Source of the DNA: a virus
Strand: one strand, 5' to 3'
Virus record (IMG/VR): IMGVR_UViG_3300000893_000055
Location: 1 to 33,603 of that record
DNA: 33,603 nucleotides
The notes under the pieces were generated by a model. It ran no database searches. It saw nothing but the letters and a program-made list of their open reading frames with translations, and had not been told where the DNA came from. Of this stretch, positions 22,430-32,400 are shown piece after piece. Each line of letters starts with the position of its first letter. Position 1 is the stretch's first letter. The translations under genes were made by a program, and so were the position numbers.

Positions 22430-25400
22430 TCAGGATGGGGTTGGGCTTGGCAAGAATGGTACGAAGTTATAGCTGTGAGAGGTTGGAGGGGCGATAGCAG
22501 TGGAACTGTTCAAGGTCAAGTTATTGTAAGTCATGACCAATCTTGCCATCTTGCAAATAGCTACGTCAGTACCTATGGAGGTTGCTAAACTCAGATGAAC
22601 TTCATACACCATTGGGGTGGCGCCCTGGGAACCAGGCAATAGCTCACTCTTAATATCCTGTGAGGCTACATACGTTGCCGCAGGATTATTGGTACTGATA
22701 ATCGTACTTGGGCCAGAAGCTAAGTTCAAATATGTATTAGTATTGACATTAAATAGTTGTATCTGAGCTGCATTGGCTGAATCATTACATTCTATAATCG
22801 CTTCTAAAGTAATAGACTCTAAACCTTCTAGAATGTATTGATCAAAGTTAAAGACCATAGCCCCAATAGCCATTGGCACATTGGAATCATTGGATTGTAC
22901 TCCAGCCACACCGTAGATATAGACTGGGTTTTTGTAATAGAAGCTTGGATCTAGGAATCCATATCCATCAGTCTTTGGAACACGGTCGTTATCCACCGAA
23001 CCTAGCGAGAAGGCGATAACACCAATCAAGTCATACACGAATTGATAGCTCACACCGCTACCATTGCTGGTAAGCACGGTTCCAACTGGCCCAACTGTGT
23101 TGAGTCCGGTACCACCATGAACCACCGGCAATATACCTGTCACGTCATTCTGCAAATCTACCAAAGCAGACGGGCCACCATCATTAGCTCCGCTGAAGAC
23201 GCTAATCAACTTGAGCATGTTTTGAACCTTAGTAGCATCTACGAAGATTGGGGAGTTGTTGAATCCGCCTTTCTTCAAGAATACATTGACCTGAACTTTG
23301 GTGCTCAAGGTGCGAAGTACTGGATCCTGATATAGGTTACTGAAATTGAGGGTCAACAATCCGGTGCTGTAATCGATATTGACGCCCATCTTGCCATCGA
23401 CAATTGGGCCGGTATAACCATCAAGGCTGTATCCGTCTATGTTTGGTGAGAATGATTGTACCGCTACAGAAAATCTTACTTGGTCATTGGCCAATGCATC
23501 TTTGTGAACATAAGAGCAATCAGCGAATCTCATAGATGGGAAGCCAAGCTTAGTGGCGCCAGTTCCAGTATAGTCCACGATGAAGTCGCTCATGATGTCA
23601 ATGGTGCGCTCTGAACCAAATAGTCCATCAGGAATTTCTAGTACCACAGTACCTACTTCAAAGTCTACCTTATAGAATTCTCCATCAGGTCTTTGAATTT
23701 CTCCATTACCAATAATCAAATTGTTTGGAACGAAGAAGTCCACACGCCCAGTCTCTACCTCTTGCGGAACAGGGTAAACATTGCACTGAATACCTTCGAG
23801 CGTGCAGGAATGTAGCGGGGTATTAGTTTCAGAAGTAAAGGCAGCCGGTACAAGTCTCGACCTTGCGTTGGTTACAACCAGCGCCTCATCCCAAACAAGT
23901 TGTTTGGTAATGCTGATCGGAACTGGGAAGTTCAAGAAGTCGTGGTTGACAAAATAACCATCGTTATTGAAAATGTCCTGGGCCGGATGGGTGGTAGTTG
24001 CTCTAGTGTTAGTATTAACTACGTAGTCATCAGTTCTATCTACGAACTTCTCTAGTCTTAGTCTAATGACGTTGAACTTGGTGCCAATCTTAGTATAAGG
24101 ATTGGTAGAAGGGGCTGGATAGGTAGTTGTTGGAGCGGTACTGAACGGTTGACGCTCAATGTAGTTGTTGAGCAAATAACCATCAGCAAAGGTAATAGCA
24201 AAGTCACCATCGATATCTGCTCTAAGCAATTGACCAAGAGTGTCTCCTGTCAAATAGACCTTACGAAGTGTGAGAACGTCGGCTACCGAATCAATGCCTA
24301 CGATATCCCAACCGCCCCAGTTAGCCTCGCCAGCTCCATTGCTAAGAATAACCAACTTATAGGTGCTGAGACCAACGATAACGTCAAAGGTAACACTGGA
24401 GCTGGTAAACTGAGCCAGTCTTGGATCATTTGGATTGGCTACCAAGATACCATCAGTTCCTTGAGCAACTACAGACCCGGTGTTAGGATCGACTAGCTGG
24501 AAGGAAATGTTAAACAGATTACTAAATGGCTGAATAAGAGTATTGTAGCCATTAGTGAATGTGGTAGTAACAGTGTCAGTATTAATGACAGTATGAGCCG
24601 GTAAGCCTTGATTGAGGTTGTATCCTAGGAAACTGTTGAGTAGAGCTAGATCGTGTTCATCGACAATGCCATTGCCATCTACGTCTCCCACAATCATCGA
24701 ACAGAGTCTTGCGTCAGCAATTCTATATTGAGTGAATGGGGCAGCCACAGCATCAGGAACGATAAGGGCACCGACTAAATCTCCATTGAGAAGATTAGTG
24801 GCTAGACCACTAACAGAGCTATTGAATCTAATTGTATCGGTAGGATCGTCAACAATTCTGATGAGTAACTCATCCTCGGCCATAGTGGCTGAGAACAATA
24901 CGGAATTGATGTTAGCCTGTCCTGGATCAAAAAACTTGATGTTACGGTCAGAGATGGCACCCAGGATAAGGGGCTCAGAAGTAGTTTCTAGATTAGTGAT
25001 ATCGATGGTGTTCATCAAGGTGACTTGAGGAACAAACTGTTGTCTCGACATAACTGGATTGCCAGTTCTTTGGTCGGCTACTGGTGTAGTGTCAGCGGTA
25101 ACCGCTTGCATAACCGCTCTGAAAACATCGTTTCCAACAAATTGCTTCTGTCCAAAAGAGTAATCTACAGTTGCTTGTGAGGCTTCGTCAACAGTGGTCT
25201 TAGGAATGATGACGCCGTTACCAGCATCGTATGCTTGACCGTCAGCTATCTTAGCAGCATCGGTCCAAATCTTGAACCACAAATCTTGAGATGGAACGTC
25301 TACCCACAAACTTCCAGTGAAAGTAGTTACTCTAGAATTGTCGATTAAATCGCCACCTGTGCTTACCAAAATATCACATTGGTTGGCAGCGCCAGCTCTC

Positions 25401-26470
25401 TTGATAGCAATAGCGTAGTACTGGCCTGGCTCCATAACGTTACCACCGGCTACTGGGCTATTGCTGAAAACAAAGTCTACAGGTTGTGGAACAGAGTCCA
25501 ACAGAATACCTGCCGCTTGCAGGCTTGCATAGTTGTAGCTGATCTGCCCAACTGGGATGTTAGAGGGCGAGAAGTCAATTGGTAGGTTAGGGGCGATATC
25601 GGTTGGGCAATCCAAACTGGTTTGCAATGGATAAATGCTGACTACGATATCACCGGCCCAAGCTAGATTGTTCTCTTGACCTACGCTGGTGTTCCTAACC
25701 GACAACAACATAGTAACTTTTTGAACGTTATTAGTAGTGGCCTGGAACTTTTGACCGATCTGTGTAGTGACATCTCCATTGAGCAAAGGAATAACGTCCT
25801 GTGGTACCGTGAAGATATTGAGGGTATCAATGTTGTACAGCGGCATGGCTGCTTGCAACATGGCCGTCAAAGACAATTGGCTAATGGAAAAGTCAAGGAA
25901 AAAATCACGGAAGAATAGATTTGGCTGTTGATCCTGGGCCAACATGATGGCATCTCTGGAAACCATCATCGGGTTAGCTTCGGTAATGGTAATCCTTCCA
26001 CCCAGGTTGAAGGAAAGATCAGGATCTCCAATAAAGTCATTGAAAAGGATAACTAGAATTTCGGAAAAGTGTTTCTTGCTGACTTGAACTTCGTTAGTTC
26101 TAAAATAGAAAATCTCGTACTGAAGGTTGCTCTGGAAATCTAAACCAATAATACCAACCTTGACGGTCTTGCGGCCGGAAACTCTGGAGCCCGTGAGTGA
26201 AATGGCAAGCTGATTTCCGAGATTGTTGTCAGAAGGCTGAGCCTGGGGGCTGATAGCCTTACCGTCGAGAAACCCTTCAGCTAGGCTAGAATCGAAAAGT
26301 ACCTGCTCCACCAAAGTTTCGGGTAGAACGCCATCACCAATGTGGTTATTGATGATAGAAGATTCTATCGTAATATTGGCTGTTTGCTCAGTATTTAGGT
26401 CGGTTTCATCGACTTGTTGAGCGTCAAACCAATTTGGTCTTATTACAGATACAGGGGAACGTTTTGTCAT
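22430..26470 (-). CDS. Large virion protein with tail-fibre motif and two dockerin-like loops
   Basis: This 1,346-residue protein is beta-rich and Asn/Thr/Val-rich, like phage tail fibres and baseplate spikes. The N-terminus (MTKRSPVSVIRPNWFDAQQV) resembles attachment ends of large fibre proteins. Residues 595-607 read GDVDGNGIVDEHD, and residues 752-763 read DIDGDFAITFAD. Both follow the dockerin/EF-like pattern D-x-D/N-x-D/N with a final Asp at position 12, and both are followed by a short helix (LALLNSFLG and GYLLNNYIE). Residues 1114-1122 read LPVVHGGTG, a motif common in tail fibres, and the C-terminal 200 residues are Val/Gly-rich. A receptor-binding role is inferred. The ribosome-binding site is weak. 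Confidence 0.88.
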   Translation of the reverse strand: MTKRSPVSVIRPNWFDAQQVDETDLNTEQTANITIESSIINNHIGDGVLPETLVEQVLFDSSLAEGFLDGKAISPQAQPSDNNLGNQLAISLTGSRVSGRKTVKVGIIGLDFQSNLQYEIFYFRTNEVQVSKKHFSEILVILFNDFIGDPDLSFNLGGRITITEANPMMVSRDAIMLAQDQQPNLFFRDFFLDFSISQLSLTAMLQAAMPLYNIDTLNIFTVPQDVIPLLNGDVTTQIGQKFQATTNNVQKVTMLLSVRNTSVGQENNLAWAGDIVVSIYPLQTSLDCPTDIAPNLPIDFSPSNIPVGQISYNYASLQAAGILLDSVPQPVDFVFSNSPVAGGNVMEPGQYYAIAIKRAGAANQCDILVSTGGDLIDNSRVTTFTGSLWVDVPSQDLWFKIWTDAAKIADGQAYDAGNGVIIPKTTVDEASQATVDYSFGQKQFVGNDVFRAVMQAVTADTTPVADQRTGNPVMSRQQFVPQVTLMNTIDITNLETTSEPLILGAISDRNIKFFDPGQANINSVLFSATMAEDELLIRIVDDPTDTIRFNSSVSGLATNLLNGDLVGALIVPDAVAAPFTQYRIADARLCSMIVGDVDGNGIVDEHDLALLNSFLGYNLNQGLPAHTVINTDTVTTTFTNGYNTLIQPFSNLFNISFQLVDPNTGSVVAQGTDGILVANPNDPRLAQFTSSSVTFDVIVGLSTYKLVILSNGAGEANWGGWDIVGIDSVADVLTLRKVYLTGDTLGQLLRADIDGDFAITFADGYLLNNYIERQPFSTAPTTTYPAPSTNPYTKIGTKFNVIRLRLEKFVDRTDDYVVNTNTRATTTHPAQDIFNNDGYFVNHDFLNFPVPISITKQLVWDEALVVTNARSRLVPAAFTSETNTPLHSCTLEGIQCNVYPVPQEVETGRVDFFVPNNLIIGNGEIQRPDGEFYKVDFEVGTVVLEIPDGLFGSERTIDIMSDFIVDYTGTGATKLGFPSMRFADCSYVHKDALANDQVRFSVAVQSFSPNIDGYSLDGYTGPIVDGKMGVNIDYSTGLLTLNFSNLYQDPVLRTLSTKVQVNVFLKKGGFNNSPIFVDATKVQNMLKLISVFSGANDGGPSALVDLQNDVTGILPVVHGGTGLNTVGPVGTVLTSNGSGVSYQFVYDLIGVIAFSLGSVDNDRVPKTDGYGFLDPSFYYKNPVYIYGVAGVQSNDSNVPMAIGAMVFNFDQYILEGLESITLEAIIECNDSANAAQIQLFNVNTNTYLNLASGPSTIISTNNPAATYVASQDIKSELLPGSQGATPMVYEVHLSLATSIGTDVAICKMARLVMTYNNLTLNSSTAIAPPTSHSYNFVPFLPSPTPS

Positions 26471-26480
26471 TGTTTTTCAC

Positions 26481-29400
26481 TCACGTAGTATACTGAATAA
26501 ACACCCTAGAGGTAGCTGGCTTCAGAGTTTTGATTAAGGCTTCGAGTATTTCTTTTACCTTGGAACTACTACTAACTATACCAAAAGAATCGAAAATATT
26601 AACCGTAAAGTCGAAAGAACCTACTCCTCTATCGGTCAAAATCGAAAAATCAGTGTTGAGAGTAATTAGCTTATCAAAATCCATCAAATATGTGGTGTAG
26701 AGGTCTTGGGTCACCGGGAACAAAATATCCAGATTAGAACCCCAGTTGACATCAATTGCCTCGCCATAAGGCGCATAGATTGGTCTGGAAATGGAACTAA
26801 TTCTGAAATTATCCATCAGGGTGAAGGCTGCTCCAGCCCCTCTAAAATCTGTTCCAATGAATAGCTCATTGATTGGGTCTTTGAAATTAATAGAGCCCAA
26901 CAGGCTATAGCCATCGCCAATGGAGACGGAGCCCATAACATTTGGATACTTGCCGAAGACCAATCCAGAGCCAAATAGAACGTCAGTGTACTGGTATCCG
27001 TCCAGGAAGAGCCTCATCTCATCATTGCCGAGGTGACCGTTGATTTTGTAGCTGGCCTTGACACGGTGCCAAGTGTTCTTGGCCCAACGAGTTGGGGCAC
27101 GAACTACGAAGTCTTGACCAGAAGCCGTAATAGCAAAGTTCATATAGCCCAAGACATCCTTGTAGACCGTAATACGATCACCCTGCAATCCAGATGGGAT
27201 GTAAGTAACTCGTACCTTGCAATTCTGGAAAGGCAGTCTTCTATTCAATCTAATTACTTGTGTATTTATTTGAGTATTTTTGTTATTGGTAGAAACATAA
27301 GTAACAACCAAGTGAGCATGATTAATTGGAAGCAACCTACCTAGATAGATAGTTCTGCCATCGGTACCTATTGTACCATTGGCAAAGTAGTCAGTTCCGC
27401 TCAGGTCTCCTGCAATTTTGACAGTCACTACCTGTAGAATTGGCTGAGTCACCATAACATGGGTGTTACCAATGCTGACGCTTTCCTCTTGGATAGCGTT
27501 TTTGGTATCGGTCTCTATCTTGCCGCCTACGAAGTAATCGATGTTTTGGTCGCCTGAGTGCAGCTTGACACTAATGATTTCTTTGGCGGGGGCGGACAGC
27601 TTGACAGCCACATTGCTGACGCTAACTACTTCTTCTACAACAGCTCCAAACGCATCAAAATAAAATCTATTTTGAGGATCGTTAGCTGTATCGTAAAGGG
27701 GGCTCATCCAAAATTCAATGGTGCCTTCTCTGCTGTTATCCATTATTCCATCATTTGGAACGACAATAGGTTTGTCTAGCATTACCACGCTAGCACCGAA
27801 GTTGTCATTGACGGCCCAAGAAGACTGAAAATGTCCCTTGACGCTAGTAGAGTTGGTATAGAACGGAGCGCTATTGGAGAATGGGAAGGAATCGAAGTCT
27901 ATGAAGACTAGAACTTGGTGATCTGGTTTAACTGCCTTCAAAGAGTTAAAATCTTTAGTAATAGAACGAGTATTGACTGCTACGGTCTCGCCCACTCTGG
28001 TATCCGTCAACATAATGGAATAGACGATCGCTTGATCCAGAATGGCATTGGCCGGATTGTTTCCTTCGAAATCTGTTCCAAAATAGATGTTGGAGTCGAG
28101 AGGGTCAAACTTAATAGAGGTATAGGTCGAATATTCTAACTCGTAGAATCCTCGGGTCAGGAACCAAGCTTGGGTTGGAAGCCAATTGCCTTCCAAAGTA
28201 AAGAATCCATTTTGCAATCCACTACGATAAGCGGTGGTATTTAGTACCTGGTAAATCCCATCAGTAAATGGTTGGAGTGGGAGCTGGAAGGCAGCGTAAG
28301 TAGACTTGACCAAAACTGAATGACGATCTGGTGAAACCCCTGTGATGGTATAGAATCCCGCCACATTTGGTGGGCTGTGAATTAACAAACAATTACCAAC
28401 ATCTGAATCACTGAATAGATTGTAACCATCTGTCAGAGTATATCCGTCAGTGCTGCTGAGAGTATAACCACCGCCAATATGGTAGCTGTATCTAACAACT
28501 GGAACCAAACCACTGAACTCGCTGTGAGTGATAGAGTATTTTTCTCTTAGTGTGATGGCCAAGGCATTTTTACTAGCATTGATTGGTTTAGCATTGACCT
28601 GGATGTAATTTACCTCTAGATATGGGTTAGCAAAATCTAATGTTCCATAATCTGTAAAGGTAATAGTCTCATTAACAGTGTAGATGCCTGTCAGACCGTT
28701 GAGTGTAACGGTAACTGGAGTAGAGAAATCCACATTGGTACCACTGATAGTTACGCTGACCGTTCTTCCATTCTGAGCATTAGTAGTACGTTCGCCTGGC
28801 AAATTGTTGGAGACGAAGACCCCACCTGTTAGGGTCGAGTTCTTAGGCCCAATGACGGTGTTCGGAATAATGATTTTGGTGATGTTTACCTCATCCAAAG
28901 AAATTGGAGCTGGCATTTGGGTCATCAGGACATTTTCGTTCTCTTGGCTCCATACGTAATATTGCTTCTTGACAGAGCGGCTGCTCACGCCCAATGTACG
29001 AACCAAAATCAAATCACCAGCAAACACTCCGTTAGAGATGGTAAGGATATTGTTGAAATTGTTATCCTTGCTAATAGAGTAATCCGGGTGGAGGGCTCTC
29101 ACACCTGGGATTTCATTTTCCTGATTGGAATAAACCTGGAAGGTTACATTGCTAAAGTTGGCTGGAAGCGGATCGGTTACTGTCACGCTGTTCCCAGATA
29201 CTTGAACTATAGTATACGCTACTGGAAGTCCTGGTTCGTCAATTCTTATGAGGTAGCCTGGCTTGACACCGAGAGTAGTGAAATTGCTTCCTGTCGAAGT
29301 GACAGCCGGAGACCCTGCAATGCCGGCCAAGTCAGTACCAGTAGTAAAAGTATGGATAGTGGTAACTGCAATGTTCGGTGCAATATCGATATCAGAAGTA

Positions 29401-32400
29401 ATAGTAAAGCTAGTTCTGTTGACCGAGAATCTACCATTACCATTGACGCTGACAGGCATAGGTTCACTGAGATGTAATGTTTGACCAGTTACATTCGATA
29501 TAGTATATCCTGTAGGATCAAATCCCATTTCATCAATGTAAAGAATGTCTCCTGGGAAAATCTGATAGGCTGAGAATGTAATACTAGAAGAGACTACATT
29601 AGAACCTTGTATGGTGGTCAAGTCATCTGATCCCACAATATCTCTATTGACTAATCCGGCAATTTCTTCTGGGTTGACTGTTCTAAACTTCTCATGCAGA
29701 TATGGCTGTAGCTTCTGCGAATACTTCATGATGTTTGGAACTTCCAAACCATCAATGAACAAATGGATCTCATCTCTGTTATTGCGAGTGTTTAATTTCC
29801 AAGAGGCAGCAATGTGGTGAGGTTGGTTGATTCGCCATCCCGAGACATCAGCACTGACAGAGTATTGCGTTTTTCTGTTATCAAAAACTCTAAAATTGAG
29901 ATATCCGCTAACATCCTTGTAGAGAGAAATTCTGCTATTGTCTACATCTTCACCCAGATCCAAGAAATAGTGTTCCAAATCGGAAATGAAGGTCACCCCT
30001 TGATCGATGCGTCCTCCTCCCGTAATGGTTAGGGAAAGGCTGCTAGTTCCAGTAAAGGTACGTAGGTTAGGCGGCTTGATTGGAGTAAGGGATTTGACAT
30101 CGTAGAATTTACCAGTGGAGGTAACTTTGATGCTGTATGTATGGTTATTTGGCGCCACATACCCATCAATGACTTCAATGTACCAACGATTGAAAGCTCC
30201 TGAAATATCCTTATCGTAGTAGATAAAGATACCATCTTTGTTGGTGTTGGGTTTGCCCTGGACAGCCGAGTTCTTATCCAAAGTAAATGGACCCGAGGCA
30301 GTCGGATGCATCTCCCCAGCTCCCATGAAAACAAAGGATGGACTAATAGCATAACCGTCTCTCAAGATGGTAAAGGTCAAGGAAGCGTCATTGTCCAAAC
30401 CGTTCCATTGAGGAATAACCCATTGTTCGAAGGTTCCCTCTTCCAATCTCAAATTGGAATTGATTGGCAGGGTAATGGATTGGCCTACAGTATCTACTAG
30501 AACCCCATCCCCATATTTAGCTGATAGAAGTTGGAATGATCCAGTGGTCTCTACCGACTCTGGATATAGTAAGCTGCTTCCTAGGGACCAGGTTTCGAAA
30601 GCCGATTCTATAATCTCTGGTTCAACATGGGAGATAACTTGTCCAATATTCTTAATAGCCGCTACCGTTGGTCCTTGAATAAAGGAAGTCATGGCTGCTA
30701 TCAGAGCGTCTCTGTACCTCTCACGATCTAAAGTGATATCTAGGGTGGCTAATTCTGGAACGTTTACCAATGTACCAAAGTTGGATACCAGGGCGTCTCT
30801 CAAAGCTCCAACTTTGTAGGTAACGTAGTAGGTAGTGCCTGCGGGCACGGTAGTACTCTTCCTAAAGTCTAGAGCGTTGTTGCCGTATTCATAGCTAACG
30901 ATGATTTCATCTGCTAGATAAGTGTAGTCAACAAAGTAGTCTCCTCTGTTGTAATCTACTACTACACGTGCCAGCGGAATAAGGGCAAAGGAATAGTTGA
31001 TGACCGCCAAATCACCAGCTTGTGGTGAATTGATTCCTGGTAGGATAAGCTTGAGCGGGTTACCTGGGATCACAGTTCCATTAGCATTCCAGAGTGGCTG
31101 TGAATCAGATACTCTAGTTACTGAGAACGTGTATTGAACCTCTGTAGAGAGGTACGGAATGTTCTCATTGAGTAGAACGTAATAGTTGGCGCCATCGAAA
31201 TGGACCGATTCAAAAGATTGTTTAGAAATGGTTCCAACCGAAATGGTCGATCCAACACTGGTGCTTGCCTGAGCGAAATTGAGAGGGGACGTGCTATTCA
31301 CCAAGTCATCATAGGCATAAACGGACCTGACATATTTTACTTGGTTAGTAACGCTTGGTACGAACACTGCCTCTACGAAGGCTCCCACATTGCCATTGAA
31401 AAATTGATATGGCGCACCAACGAAGCCATTAAGAAACGATTCATCCACCGAATCAAACTCATCTGGCAAAATAGTATTGTCAGTAAATGTGGTGTAAGTG
31501 AATGTCTTGTTCTTAGGCTCCAATACGCTGATTCGATAATACAGATCATCCACACTAATTATGTGAGAGTTTTCTGTTTGTATAAAGGAACTCTTATAAG
31601 AGGCGCTTCCGATGCTGGTGTTCTGATTATTATCCACTGCACAGTAGACGACACCATTCGCGTAATCTACGGTGTATTCTCCTACATTTAGTAAGCGATC
31701 GATATTCTCGCTCTCAGTGAAAAGAGTATTGAACCACTTCTCGGCCACAAACACATTACCATCAGAGAACATCAAGCTGGTATTAAAAGAGGCTGCCAAA
31801 CCATCTTCTGTACCTGAGCAGATTCTATTATTGGCTAGGTTGATCTTAAAGACTTTCAATGAACTAATGTTGGTAAGAGAATTGGCCACGAACAACAGTT
31901 CATTAGTGACGTTTTGGAAAGTCGCTCTTTCTCCTGTATCGGCAATAATACGGGGAGCCGCATTATATCTAAAATAGACCTTGTTATCGTTCCATCTATC
32001 TAGAGTGTAGATTTCCCCCGATGTTTCATTGTAAATACGAAATACATTAGTAATAGGAGATTGAGTGGTAACCAAAGCATTGAGAGCTACTAGATTATTG
32101 CCAATGCGCTCTTCCAGAACTTCGTTGTGTGGATCAGAAACATAATCCACGCCAGGAACAAATACTTCTTCGTACTTGTAAACTACGGTACCAGGCTCGT
32201 TTACTAGGCTGCCTAGGGGGAGAGCAACCAAATCCCTCAAATCATTATCATAAACGTAATCTACTTCAGATTTGTAGACTAGTTGGTAGTAGTAAGTGGC
32301 TAGCGGTGGAATAGGGCCTGTACCATCATTGGTAGTGTCGGCACCATACACGTACACAGTACCGTTAGGATAATCTATAGCGTACTGTCCAGGTGCGAAT

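Noticed and set aside
22424-22453. Promoter-like TTGCCA, 18-base spacer, TATAGT before the GT4 gene
   Set aside because: The predicted start point falls at the ATG, so the transcript would lack the AGGGG ribosome-binding site; it also overlaps the end of the upstream coding sequence.
28917-29477. 186-codon plus-strand open frame inside the giant virion gene
   Set aside because: It is antisense to a well-supported gene, has no ribosome-binding context and its composition looks like a shadow.
31200-31691. 163-codon plus-strand open frame
   Set aside because: Opposite a continuous beta-rich coding frame; no motif and no supporting neighbours on that strand.
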